A stretch of 64,000 nt of DNA from positions 849,401 to 913,400 of the forward strand of contig JAINUF010000029.1 of the NCBI GenBank assembly GCA_029718625.1, read 5' to 3'. This stretch comes from Synaphobranchus kaupii. Lineage: Eukaryota; Chordata; Actinopteri; Anguilliformes; Synaphobranchidae. Below are positions 42,289-55,800 of this stretch, piece after piece. Position numbers and translations under genes: made by a program. How positions within the stretch are numbered: the first letter of the stretch is position 1; every line of letters begins with the position of its first letter. Under the pieces are notes generated by a model, which worked only from the letters and a program-made list of their open reading frames with translations, ran no database searches and was not told the origin of the DNA.

Positions 42289-43788
42289 CTACTTGAACAT
42301 AAATTTTGCCCTTCTTTCTTTCAGTCCTGCAAATTTCTCAATGACTTTCTGGTTAAAGTCAGTCATTTCAGTCACCAATCTCTTTTCCACTGACAGCATG
42401 GCCAATGCATTCAGCCTGTCCTGGGTCATGGTGTTTCTGAGAAAAGTTTTAATCCTTTTCAAGGTTGAGAAGCACCTCTCAGCTTCTGCTGTGGTCATGG
42501 GTGTGGTGATGAGGATCTTTAGGAGAGTGACAGTCTCTGAAAAGACTTCTGCAACATTATTCTCCATGAACAACTGGAACAGGTCCACCGCACCACAGCA
42601 GGCTTTGAACTCATCTTTGCTGTAGATGAGACTAAGCTCCGTCTTCAGCTTGCTTCCATTGAGCATTGGGTAGGCCTTCAAGGTGCTTCTCAGTGCATCT
42701 TCAGGAAATGCTGTGCTGTACTGGGCATACCTGTCCCCCTGTAGCAAGGTGGCACTCACAAGGTGGTCCTGCATTTTCTTCTGAACTCCTGCCGTGGCAC
42801 CTCTCATCACGCTGGCTCCATCATATGCCTGGCAGATGAGCTTGTGCTGGTCCAAAGGAATGATGACAGCAAGACGGTCTTTTAGAGCTGTAGCAATGGA
42901 CTCAGATGAGGCTGACCGCAGAGCGATGAACTCAAAAAATCTTTCCTGCACGTTGTTTTTGTCATCAATGTAACGCAGCACAAGCACAAGTTGGTTCTTT
43001 GTGGCAATGTCCATTGTCTCATCTGCCTGGATTGATAAAAAATCACTGCTCTGGACTTCTTTGATGATGTGTTCCCTCAAAACATCATACATACAGTCCA
43101 GTAGCTCGTTCTGCACAGTTTTTGAAGTTCCCTTGAAAACAGTGGCATTCTCCAGATGCTCTCTCAACACTCCATCAAGGGAGGCAACAAAGTTGACCAA
43201 CCCACGGAATATCCCGGGATTGGCGGAGGCCTCGGTCTCATCATGGCCACGCAAAGCCAACTCAAAGGCGCCACAAAATTTCACACAGTCTATTATTCTG
43301 GACAGGATGTGTCGATTTTTTGTCACCTCTTCGTTATGCTTTCTAATGCCAATTCTGTAGCCTTCATCTAGTTGTTCAGCAATGCTAAGCCTACCAAAAA
43401 AGCTCAGCTTCATACTGTTGTCAAGATGGCTGCGGCTACTTTCGTGTCGTTTGCACTTTTCATCAAGATGTTTTAGGTCCCGTACCCCCGTTGTTGTCCA
43501 TAACGGTTCGGTGCCAGCAGTTTGAAATAGCAAACAGGGAAAGCAATATAATGCATTACCCACAACACATCCAGCTAGCCAACTCCGTTTGTCGTAACAC
43601 GAGCGAGAGAAGCTCCGTGTATAAACCCGACCGCGATCACTTGCTTGCTGGTGAATGTCCAAATAAAGTCGCTGTGGTCCAAGCTCCTTCACTCTTTTCT
43701 TTTCTTCAAATGAACGCCTTGAAAAAGGCTCTTTTTGCAAAGAAACAACCGAATTTTCTTCGTTTTGTGTTCTACTCGAAGACGCCAT
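42289..43788 (-). CDS. hAT transposase-like protein (ZMYM1/TTF-type), internally deleted
   Basis: 499 codons without a stop. The start chosen is ATG 43788 (MASSSRTQNE); the frame extends 15 codons upstream only to a GTG. The N-terminal third has a TTF-type zinc-finger region (GNALYCFPCLLF, 77-88; C112, H115, H121). Residues about 155-290 match the DUF4371-type region, with the ADETMD block at 255-260. YDGASVMRG (322-330) would carry the second acidic residue of the hAT catalytic core. The conserved Cys/Ala-His-Arg-Leu block that normally follows is missing: the sequence jumps from GVQKKMQ to a C-terminal part. The hAT dimerisation region is present (TTAEAERCFSTLKRIKTFLR, 432-451). Related full proteins are longer, near 700-800 residues as I recall. 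It is probably catalytically inactive, though the open frame suggests a young copy. Confidence 0.88.
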   Translation of the reverse strand: MASSSRTQNEENSVVSLQKEPFSRRSFEEKKRVKELGPQRLYLDIHQQASDRGRVYTRSFSRSCYDKRSWLAGCVVGNALYCFPCLLFQTAGTEPLWTTTGVRDLKHLDEKCKRHESSRSHLDNSMKLSFFGRLSIAEQLDEGYRIGIRKHNEEVTKNRHILSRIIDCVKFCGAFELALRGHDETEASANPGIFRGLVNFVASLDGVLREHLENATVFKGTSKTVQNELLDCMYDVLREHIIKEVQSSDFLSIQADETMDIATKNQLVLVLRYIDDKNNVQERFFEFIALRSASSESIATALKDRLAVIIPLDQHKLICQAYDGASVMRGATAGVQKKMQDHLVSATLLQGDRYAQYSTAFPEDALRSTLKAYPMLNGSKLKTELSLIYSKDEFKACCGAVDLFQLFMENNVAEVFSETVTLLKILITTPMTTAEAERCFSTLKRIKTFLRNTMTQDRLNALAMLSVEKRLVTEMTDFNQKVIEKFAGLKERRAKFMFK

Positions 43789-44154
43789 TATTCCACTCGA
43801 ATTCCGTGCCCTAGTGCTCGCGGAGTGATACACGTGCTGCTGCGTCCAATTAAATACTATCCTAAACCATGAGAACTAATCAGAAAACGGTAGGAGGGTC
43901 CGGGGCGCACAGGCCTGCGTCCCGGGGGCTTCTTTCTTGGCAGCGAATCAGACAACAGAATCAGCGGGCTCGCCTGAAAAAGTATGAGTGTTCTGATTCA
44001 GTTAACGTTACCGGCGCCCTGCGTATTATACAATACATATTCAGGGGTTCCTGTATTATACAATACATTTTCAGGGGTTAATGTGCGGATTGCAGGGCAA
44101 CTTTAGACAACACAAGACCAACATATTTATATGTTGTAACATGTTTGAGCTACA

Positions 44155-44225
44155 TTTGTATTATTTTTATTTTACTTTTTTATTTTTTATTTATTTATTT
44201 ATTTTATTATTTATTTATTTTTGTA
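44155..44225 (+). repeat. (TTTA)n low-complexity tract
   Basis: An imperfect TTTATTTATTTA run near the right end of the hAT element. Confidence 0.8.
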
Positions 44226-44264
44226 TGTGGGGGAGTGGGGGCGGCGCCCTAGCGCCCTCTATAG

Positions 44265-44545
44265 GCACACTGACACACTCACACTGAAACAGAGTCTATA
44301 CACTGACACACTCACACTGAAACAGAGTCTATACACTGACACACTCACACTGAAACAGAGTCTATACACTGACACACTCACGCTGAAACAGCATTGACAC
44401 ACTCACACTGAAACAGAGTCTATACACTGACACACTCACACTGAAACAGAGTCTATACACTGACACACTCACACTGAAACAGAGTCTATACACTGAAACA
44501 CTCACGCTGAAACAGAGCTTACATTGACACACTCACGCATTCTAA
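44265..44545 (+). repeat. 33-bp minisatellite, right part
   Basis: Same unit as 41552-41985; the array resumes directly after the hAT element. Confidence 0.95.
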
Positions 44546-45636
44546 CACTGACTGACAGCATTATGAGAAACATTATGAGAAACCCCCCCCGCCCACCATC
44601 AACACCAATGTCTGTCTCTTTATTTATATCTTTTTGTAGAAGCCAAACAGAGCTATTTTGCAGATTCTATAGACGCACCAGATATTCAACTCAAATTCTC
44701 CCCACCTTCCAAACATTCCTAATCTAATGGCTTTTTTAAACGTTTTAAAAAATGTCTCCAACTTCTGAGTCCTCTTTAGATAAAATATTTTCAACAGATA
44801 CGTGGTCAAGAAACTGCTCTTGATGAAGATTAATTCATAATAATCTCATTAAAATATTATCTACAAATATAATATTGTAACATATCAACGAGCACAATGA
44901 ATGTAAGTGCTGTGTTTATTTTGAGTGAATTTCAAGTGTCAAATGTCGCGTGTGAATGTAAATTGCAAGAGTATAATACGCAATACATAGGCTATTTCTT
45001 TGCCATGTGAATCTTATGCACTTTACATGTTGGTATAAGAGAAGCAATGTATTGCATATAACGTGAGGGAATTTACGGTATGAAATTATGTAGGAGACAA
45101 GGAATAGAATAAAAGTTTTACAAATCACATGACTGTGCCGCCTACACCCCACCTCCTCCATTCTCTGATAAGCGTTTGAAAAATGTAAGGCCAAGATATG
45201 ACGACAAAATATAGGCTACTGTGGAAGAATTGAGTAACAAGATATTTGCCTGGTGCGGACAATAGGCCTATGATGTGGAATCGGTCTGCAAATACAGCTT
45301 TCTTACGCTCGTTATTCCTCGGCGGGAAGAATGATATCATTGTCTCTCTTTGCCCCGCTGTGTTTAAGAACATGTTTGGGACCATATTTTTTTCTGAGAG
45401 AATACTAATTGTCTTCTTAAGACAATCGCATGCATCACGGTGTCTCACGCATAGCGCGTCCCCGAAGCGCCTCAAGCCACGTAGTTAACTCGCGTCTGCG
45501 TAAAGTGTCTGAATTTACAACGTAAGGTTTAATATTATCTCTCTAAAGAATACACAGTGGAACGCACGTGGAAATGTATGGTTTGTAAGTGTTTGCTGTC
45601 ATCTGCGGATCATTCGGAAGCCATCACAACCTGAGT

Positions 45637-45693
<57 letters not shown>

Positions 45694-46817
45694 GATGTGG
45701 GTGAGAAAATGGACAGAGAGATGTGTTTGTTTATACTGTTGCAGTCCTGTGAATGACAGTCTTTTATAGAATTAGCCTCACCAAACACAACAGGGCAGCA
45801 TTGTTCAGGGCCCCTCTGTTCCACAGTAAGGTGGAGGCTTTTACGGCTCTTAAAAAGAGCGGATAAACCCCTCAGGGAGTGCGGTGATGTTTGGGTAAGA
45901 GGACGTCATAGGTAAAAGACTGACACACCATTCGATGTTATAGCCTACTGAAATGACTCATTAGGAACATAACGTGAAACCAGCGGAAACCTGCATCGAT
46001 ACATGCTGGTTAATTAATGTAGTAACCCGTTAATAAAGGCAACCCGTTCATTAATTGAAAAATACCGATGGAATGGACACTAACACTGATCAGTGTTGAT
46101 TTAGCACTGGCCTATAATTGTACTTGCTTTCGGATTCTTATGGCCTCCGACATGCAGTCATTAAAACTATTTTCATAATGTCAGCAAAAAAGTAATCACA
46201 TAGCCTATCTACAGTAGCCTACTATTCAACTATTCAACAATAACATTACTCACTATAAACAATAACGAAATCCATAAACCGTTCATATCTCTCGCTTTTT
46301 TAAAGTGCAAATTTGTGTTCTGTCAACCTGATTGAGTTATTTTCGGTCTTCTCAATGTCAGACAATTAATATGTGGACAATATACGGTACAGTACGACCT
46401 TTCTATTTTATTTGCAGTTTATTCCGTCTGAAATATCCTGTCATCAGACCGAAGTTATAGTCTTCAAAAATGTTCAATATTCTTCTAAATGACTAACAAC
46501 GGAAATAGCCTATAACGTACATTATTATGGTACAATAATCGAATATTCTAAGTGGACCATTACCGAAACAGACGTTTACCTGTGGACGGGAAACCGTCAC
46601 GCCAGGAGTATAATAAAGAACCGGAGAACCAGTGCGATGATTGGCCAATTCAGTGTATGACACATTTATTTTTATTTTTATCACAAGAATCAATTCATTC
46701 GAGTTCAGATCAGACGCCGAAAAGGTGGCAATGTGATGGCTTTAGTCACATAACGAAAAACCGCTATATCCATAACGCATTTGTTTCGCGTAGCACCAAA
46801 CAACTTGTGAACTCGTG
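44546..46817. other. intergenic DNA upstream of nms, with a (CT)n microsatellite
   Basis: A (CT)n run lies at about 45639-45691. The rest is AT-rich. A CCAAT box at about 46643 (GGCCAATTCAG) and AT-rich sequence at 46660-46690 are possible parts of the nms promoter, with no firm TATA assignment. No other gene is recognised. Confidence 0.4.
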
Positions 46818-46890
46818 ATGGGAATTACACGCTCGCAACTTTTTCTTATTTGCTTTGTTCTTTCTTTCGCCGCGTGGCCAGAAATTACAG
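46818..46890 (+). CDS. nms: nms exon 1 (signal peptide)
   Basis: 73 nt, 24 codons plus one base. There is a hydrophobic core LFLICFVLSFAAW and a likely cleavage shortly after. The context of the ATG is CGTGATGG (G at -3 and +4). The donor is ACAG|GTAGCT. Confidence 0.85.
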
Positions 46891-49800
46891 GTAGCTACGA
46901 TTTTGATTGAGTTCTGTTTAGCAGTTTTTTATGCCTTAAATTGCTTATTGTTTCTCAAGCAACTAATGATTCAATTTATCAATATCAATTGACGCCTAAT
47001 CAAATTTGAGATAAAAAACTAATTTATGCAATCATTTTGGATAACGATTTATTAGCACCTTGACTAAATTATGTAGATGTGTTTTTTATTTAACATTGTG
47101 TAGTCTTTTAGTTGTGTTACATTACTGTGGAATATTAGTTGATGTATAGCCTAACTGATTGTGTTATTCATTTAAGAGAATGTATTTAGACATTAGTTGA
47201 AATATTATTTCTGGCGTCTGTCATTGATGTCATTTGTTAGTTAAGAACAATACGCCATTGGAGTTTGATTGAAAGCAATCTCTAGGTTTGAAAGTGACAA
47301 GTAATGTTTGATTTCTGTGAATCGTGTGATTTTTGTCAAATCTGTTTTTGACATCGAAATATAGGTCGAGTTCTACATTGAAAATAATAGACCAGGAGCA
47401 TTCATTTTTACATGTTTGCCTTTGATGATCGACTTGATTGATTTCTGTTATAGTTTCAGACGTACCGTATACGTTTTCGGGCTGCGTGGATCAAGTTCCT
47501 TTGAGAAAGGTAGGTTACAGTTTTTAAAGATTATTATTAACTGTGAAACATTCCTCGTTCAGGTGGAATCATATATATTGCCTGGTGTTTACGTGTGAGC
47601 GAGTATCCCCCTGATTCACGTTTCAGAAAGTTATACTCGGTGTTCATTTGGAATATTGTTTGTTTTAAGAAATCAAATGTTTTTTTTATTTATGTTCTCC
47701 ACACCTGACATTTGAAGCAAGAGCTTTTTTAAAATGTAACTTAAATCACTGAATTTTTTTTAAATTTAATGTCAGTTTTAATTTGAATTAGTTGTGACAG
47801 AAAATTATGATGAAATTTAGGAAATGATAAGTGAAGCCAGTGACCTTTTTGCTAAACAATCATACAAAAATAAGTGCATATAAATAAATATATGCATACC
47901 TACAGTTGAAGTTGGAAGTTTACATACACTTAGGTTGAAGCCATTAAAACTCATTTTTAACCACTCCACAGATGTAATGTTTGCAAACTATAGTGTTGGC
48001 AAGTCAGTTAGGACATCTACTTTGTGCATGACACAAGTCATTTTTCCAACAATTGTTCACAGACAGATTATTTCACTTTTAATTCACTATATCACAATTC
48101 CAGTGGGTCAGAAGTTTACATACACTAAGTTGACTGTGCCTTTAAATTTTTAATATTTGGTCGCATATCCTTTGGCTTTGCATGCCATGACTTCCTGATG
48201 TCTGTGACCCAGCAACATCAAAAGACTCTTGATATCTTATTTTCTGGTACTCTTACAAGCGATACTATAACGTCTCTGCATTTGAATGGATCTCTGTGGG
48301 AATTGGGGGGGGTGGGACTAGATTTAGCTGTAAATTACACTGGAACAGTATGGAAACACATGGTGGGCTAAAAGCCATCAAGGATCTGACGTATCAAACA
48401 AGCCTTAAATCATCACTCTGCTGCCATAAATACAGTAGATATGGATGGATAACTTGAAGGGTTTCTTCTCCTGAATTATTTTTCCATAGAGTTCAAAAAT
48501 TTGTCAAGGAGAAACAACCCTTAAAGTGATCCATCCATATCTACTGCATATCTGGCAGCAGAGTGATGGTTTATGGCTTGTTTGATACCTCAGACCCTTG
48601 ATGACTTACAGCCATTTTACCAATCTTGTATTCCATACTGTTCCAGCATAATTTACAACCAAATATTAAAAATTGAAAGGCACAGTCAACTTAGAGTATG
48701 TAAACGTCTGACCCACTGGAATTGTGATATAGTGAATTAAAAGTGAAATAATCTGTCTGTAAACAATTGTTGGAAACACTATAGTTTGCAAACATTACAT
48801 CTGTGGAGTGGTTAAAAATGAGTTTTAATGGCTTCAACCTAAGTGTATGTAAACTTCCGACTTCCACTGTAGCTTTGTTCAATTTTGGCTTCAGTATATC
48901 CTTGTCCTACACAGTTTACAAAGGTTTACAAATGTAGGTGAAACCAGGAGTAGCTTAATGCCGTAAATAAACTAATTAGGCCATTGCCATGTTTCTGTGA
49001 AGCACAAAATATCAACATGTTTATCGTAGATAAAATCAGAACTTTAGTAAAACGACTCTTGTACCATGATTATTAATAGGTTTATCAGCTGGAGCAACAA
49101 TAGTGGGTACAGAGGCTAATGTGCTAACTCCAGAGGCTAATGTGCTAACTCCAGAGGCTAATGTGCTAACTCCAGAGGCTAATGTGCTAACTCCAGAGGC
49201 TAAAGCCCAGTTTAGTTTAGTGCAGGTGAGGGAGGCGGCCACTGCAGTCAGATCAAAGACTTACCTGTCATGACCTTTCACAATATTATTCAATGTGATG
49301 TTTCTGAAAGATTATCCCTGATTATATTTAGCACAATTAGCCCACAGCCTTCAATTCTGACAATTCCTGACACGATGTGGGCGTCTCGTCATATTGTAGG
49401 TATTCGGCTTACACAAAATCTTGTGCGGATTGACTTTGGCAGATCAGAATAAGGTATGCCTACACTTCATACAGCTTTTTTTTTCTTTCAAAGGGACTGT
49501 TTCCAGAAAGGATGCATAAACATTTATTCTGTTTAAATTACAGGACAAAATTCAAGATGTGTACAAAAGAGTGAGTGGTGGTATTCATTTATTTTTAAAG
49601 ATATTTACATTTAGCTTCTATTAATTCCCTGGAATGTAAATCTGACTTTGCTCTTTCTTTCTCTTCATCTCAGTTCTTATTTCATTACTCCAAATCCCAG
49701 GATTCTCATCACTCAGTAAACAGTGAGGTAAGCAGGAAGTGAGAGGCTAAGTATCATCATAGATTCTCTATACCTACCAGATGCTCAGCTCATTGTCACC

Positions 49801-52800
49801 ATTGCAGGTTGTCTGTACTGTTAAAATAGAAACATTCACTTTCAATTAGTGTTCCTGAAGGGATATGGCCAATTTTACAACGCTGCAAAATGAACGTTCA
49901 GTTCTGTAATATAGCATTGCAAAATGAACGTTCAGTTCTGTAATATAGCATTGCAAAATGAACGTTCAGTTCTGTAATATAGCATTGCAAAATGAACGTT
50001 CATTTCTGTAATATAGCATTGCAAAATGAACGTTCAGTTCTGTAGTATATATATACAGCATTTGAAGTGGTTACCAGCTGGAACCTCCAGTGGTGAAGAA
50101 GCAGAGACAGAGGAACACAGAGCTGAGTATCTGGTTAGTCTACGGAATCTCTGACAGCATTACATACAGATATAACAGGGCTGGTGTGTGAGTAACTGAA
50201 GGTTCCAAGAAGGTTGTGGGTTTGGCTGCCGGACTGTGATGGAGTTGGGCTGGTACTTAACCCACTCAGAAATATATACTGTATGCAGTGAGATACTGAT
50301 CCCACCCAGAAATATATACTGTATGCAGTGAGATACTTATCCCACCCAGAAAGATACACTGTATGCAGTGAGATACTTATCCCACCCAGAAAGATATACT
50401 GTATGCAGTGAGATACTGATCCCACCCAGAAAGATATACTGTATGCAGTGAGATACTTATCCCACCCAGAAATATATACTGTATGCAGTGAGATACTTAT
50501 CCCACTCAGAAATATATACTGTATGCAGTGAGATACTGATCCCACCCAGAAAGATATACTGTATGCAGTGAGATACTGATCCCACTCAGAAATATATACT
50601 GTATGCAGTGAGATACTGATCCCACCCAGAAAGATATACTGTATGCAGTGAGATACTGATCCCACCCAGAAAGATATACTGTATCCAGTGAGATACTGAT
50701 CCCACCCAGAAAGATATACTGTATGCAGTGAGATACTGATCCCACCCAGAAAGATATACTGTATGCAGTGAGATACTGATCCCACCCAGAAAGATATACT
50801 GTATGCAGTGAGATACTGATCCCACCCAGAAAGATATACTGTATGCAGTGAGATACTGATCCCACCCAGAAAGATATACTGTATGCAGTGAGATACTGAT
50901 CCCATCCAGAAAGATATACTGTATGCAGTGAGATACTGATCCCACTCTGAAATATATACTGTATGCAGTGAGATACTTATCCCACCCAGAAATATATACT
51001 GTATGCAGTGAGATACTGATCCCACCCAGAAAGATATATTGTATGCAGTGAGATACTTATCCCACCCAGAAATATATACTGTATGCAGTGAGATACTTAT
51101 CCCACCCACAAAGATATACTGTATGCAGTGAGATACTTATCCCACCCAGAAATATATACTGTATGCAGTGAGATACTGATCCCACCCAGAAAGATATACT
51201 GTATGCAGTGAGATACTGATCCCACCCAGAAATATATACTGTATGCAGTGAGATACTTATCCCACCCACAAAGATATACTGTATGCAGTGAGATACTGAT
51301 CCCATCCAGATATACTGTATGCAGTGAGATACTGATCCCACTCAGAAATATATACTGTATCCAGTGAGATACTGATCCCACCCAGAAATATATACTGTAT
51401 GCAGTGAGATACTGATCCCACCCAGAAAGATATACTGTATGCAGTGAGATACTTATCCCACCCAGAAAGATATACTGTATGCAGTGAGATACTGATCCCA
51501 CCCAGAAATATATACTGTATGCAGTGAGATACTTATCCCACCCACAAAGATATACTGTATGCAGTGAGATACTTATCCCACCCAGAAAGATATACTGTAT
51601 GCAGTGAGATACTGATCCCACCCAGAAATATATACTGTATGCAGTGAGATACTTATCCCACCCAGAAAGATATACTGTATGCAGTGAGATACTGATCCCA
51701 CCCAGAAATATATACTGTATGCAGTGAGATACTTATCCCACCCACAAAGATATACTGTATGCAGTGAGATACTGATCCCATCCAGATATACTGTATGCAG
51801 TGATACTTATCTCACCCAGAAATATATACTGTATGCAGTGAGATACTGATCCCACCCAGAAAGATATACTGTATGCAGTGAGATACTTATCCGACCCAGA
51901 AAGATATACTGTATGCAGTGAGATACTGATCCCACCCAGAAAGATATACTGTATGCAGTGAGATACTGATCACACCCAGAAAGATATACTGTATCCAGTG
52001 AGATACTGATCCCACTCAGAAATATATACTGTATGCAGTGAGATACTGATCCCACCCAGAAAGATATACTGTATGCAGTGAGATACTGATCCCACTCAGA
52101 AATATATACTGTATGCAGTGAGATACTGATCCCACCCAGAAAGATATACTGTATGCAGTGAGATACTGATCCCACCCAGAAAGATATACTGTATCCAGTG
52201 AGATACTGATCCCACCCAGAAAGATATACTGTATCCAGTGAGATACTGATCCCACTCAGAAATATATACTGTATGCAGTGAGATACTGATCCCACCAGAA
52301 AGATATACTGTATGCAGTGAGATACTGATCCCACTCAGAAATATATACTGTATGCAGTGAGATACTGATCCCACCCAGAAAGATATACTGTATGCAGTGA
52401 GATACTGATCCCACCCAGAAAGATATACTGTATCCAGTGAGATACTGATCCCACCCAGAAAGATATACTGTATGCAGTGAGATACTGATCCCATCCAGAA
52501 TGATATACTGTATGCAGTGAGATACTGATCCCACTCTGAAATATATACTGTATGCAGTGAGATACTTATCCCACCCAGAAATATATACTGTATGCAGTGA
52601 GATACTGATCCCACCCAGAAAGATATACTGTATGCAGTGAGATACTTATCCCACCCACAAAGATATACTGTATGCAGTGAGATACTGATCCCATCCAGAT
52701 ATACTGTATGCAGTGAGATACTGATCCCACTCAGAAATATATACTGTATGCAGTGATACTTATCTCACCCAGAAATATATACTGTATGCAGTGAGATACT

Positions 52801-55800
52801 GATCCCACCCAGAAAGATATACTGTATGCAGTGAGATACTTATCCCACCCAGAAATATATACTGTATGCAGTGAGATACTGATCCCACCCAGAAAGATAT
52901 ACTGTATGCAGTGAGATACTGATCACACCCAGAAAGATATACTGTATCCAGTGAGATACTGATCCCACTCAGAAATATATACTGTATGCAGTGAGATACT
53001 GATCCCACCCAGAAATATATACTGTATGCAGTGAGATACTGATCCCACTCAGAAATATATACTGTATGCAGTGAGATACTTATCCCACCCACAAAGATAT
53101 ACTGTATGCAGTGAGATACTGATCCCATCCAGATATACTGTATGCAGTGAGATACTGATCCCACTCAGAAATATATACTGTATGCAGTGATACTTATCTC
53201 ACCCAGAAATATATACTGTATGCAGTGAGATACTGATCCCACCCAGAAAGATATACTGTATGCAGTGAGATACTTATCCCACCCAGAAAGATATACTGTA
53301 TGCAGTGAGATACTGATCCCACCCAGAAAGATATACTGTATGCAGTGAGATACTGATCTCACCCAGAAAGATATACTGTATCCAGTGAGAGACTGATCCC
53401 ACTCAGAAATATATACTGTATGCAGTGAGATACTGATCCCACCCAGAAAGATATACTGTATGCAGTGAGATACTGATCCCACTCAGAAATATATACTGTA
53501 TGCAGTGAGATACTGATCCCACCCAGAAAGATATACTGTTTGCAGTGAGATACTGATCCCACCCAGAAAGATATACTGTATCCAGTGAGATACTAATCCC
53601 ACCCAGAAAGATATACTGTATGCAGCGAGATACTGATTCCACCCAGAAAGATATACTGTATGCAGTGAGATACTGATCCCACTCAGAAATATATACTGTA
53701 TGCAGTGAGATACTGATCCCACCCAGATATACTGTATGCAGTGAGATACTGATCCCACCCAGAAAGATATACTGTATGCAGTGAGATACTGATCCCACCC
53801 AGAAAGATATACTGTATGCAGTGAGATACTGATCCCATCCAGAAAGATATACTGTATGCAGTGAGATACTGATCCCACTCTGAAATATATACTGTATGCA
53901 GTGAGATACTTATCCCACTCAGAAATATATACTGTATGCAGTGAGATACTGATCCCACCCAGAAAGATATATTGTATGCAAAGATACTTATCCCACCCAG
54001 AAATATATACTGTATGCAGTGAGATACTTATCCCACCCACAAAGATATACTGTATGCAGTGAGATACTTATCCCACCCAGAAATATATACTGTATGCAGT
54101 GAGATACTGATCCCACCCAGAAAGATATACTGTATGCAGTGAGATACTGATCCCACCCAGAAATATATACTGTATGCAGTGAGATACTTATCCCACCCAG
54201 AAAGATATACTGTATGCAGTGAGATACTGATCCCACCCAGAAAGATATACTGTATGCAGTGAGATACTGATCTCACCCAGAAAGATATACTGTATCCAGT
54301 GAGAGACTGATCCCACTCAGAAATATATACTGTATGCAGTGAGATACTGATCCCACCCAGAAAGATATACTGTATGCAGTGAGATACTGATCCCACTCAG
54401 AAATATATACTGTATGCAGTGAGATACTGATCCCACCCAGAAAGATATACTGTATGCAGTGAGATACTGATCCCACCCAGAAAGATATACTGTATCCAGT
54501 GAGATACTAATCCCACCCAGAAAGATATACTGTATGCAGCGAGATACTGATTCCACCCAGAAAGATATACTGTATGCAGTGAGATACTGATCCCACTCAG
54601 AAATATATACTGTATGCAGTGAGATACTGATCCCACCCAGATATACTGTATGCAGTGAGATACTGATCCCACCCAGAAAGATATACTGTATGCAGTGAGA
54701 TACTGATCCCACCCAGAAAGATATACTGTATGCAGTGAGATACTGATCCCATCCAGAAAGATATACTGTATGCAGTGAGATACTGATCCCACTCTGAAAT
54801 ATATACTGTATGCAGTGAGATACTTATCCCACTCAGAAATATATACTGTATGCAGTGAGATACTGATCCCACCCAGAAAGATATATTGTATGCAGAGATA
54901 CTTATCCCACCCAGAAATATATACTGTATGCAGTGAGATACTTATCCCACCCACAAAGATATACTGTATGCAGTGAGATACTTATCCCACCCAGAAATAT
55001 ATACTGTATGCAGTGAGATACTGATCCCACCCAGAAAGATATACTGTATGCAGTGAGATACTGATCCCACCCAGAAATATATACTGTATGCAGTGAGATA
55101 CTTATCCCACCCACAAAGATATACTGTATGCAGTGAGATACTGATCCCATCCAGATATACTGTATGCAGTGAGATACTGATCCCACTCAGAAATATATAC
55201 TGTATGCAGTGATACTTATCTCACCCAGAAATATATACTGTATGCAGTGAGATACTGATCCCACCCAGAAAGATATACTGTATGCAGTGAGATACTTATC
55301 CCACCCAGAAAGATATACTGTATGCAGTGAGATACTGATCCCATCCAGAAAGATATACTGTATGCAGTGAGATACTGATCCCACTCTGAAATATATACTG
55401 TATGCAGTGAGATACTTATCCCACCCAGAAATATATACTGTATGCAGTGAGATACTGATCCCACCCAGATATATTGTATGCAGTGAGATACTTATCCCAC
55501 CCAGAAATATATACTGTATGCAGTGAGATACTTATCCCACCCAGAAATATATACTGTATGCAGTGAGATACTGATCCCATCCAGAAAGATATACTGTATG
55601 CAGTGAGATACTGATCCCACCCAGAAATATATACTGTATGCAGTGAGATACGTATCCCACCCACAAAGATATACTGTATGCAGTGAGATACTGATCCCAT
55701 CCAGATATACTGTATGCAGTGAGATACTGATCCCACTCAGAAATATATACTGTATGCAGTGATACTTATCTCACCCAGAAATATATACTGTATGCAGTGA

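Larger units (their letters stand above)
41986..44264 (-). mobile_element. hAT-family DNA transposon inserted in the 33-bp array
   Basis: The left end CAGTGGCGGCTGGTGATC is a known hAT terminus, from memory. The right end (GGGGGCGGCGCCCTAGCGCC) is not a clear inverse of it, so that end is altered or truncated. The flanking octamers GTCTATAC (41978-41985) and CTCTATAG (44257-44264) agree at six of eight positions and fit an 8-bp hAT target duplication taken from the array unit. It carries one long transposase frame on the minus strand. Confidence 0.85.

Noticed and set aside
45125..45475. 116-codon minus-strand frame
   Set aside because: No similarity that I can recognise; composition like surrounding intergenic DNA.
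48907..48940. Extra nms microexon between CCTACACAG and GTGAAA
   Set aside because: Does not fit the precursor sequence, and exons 2 and 3 already join in phase 0.
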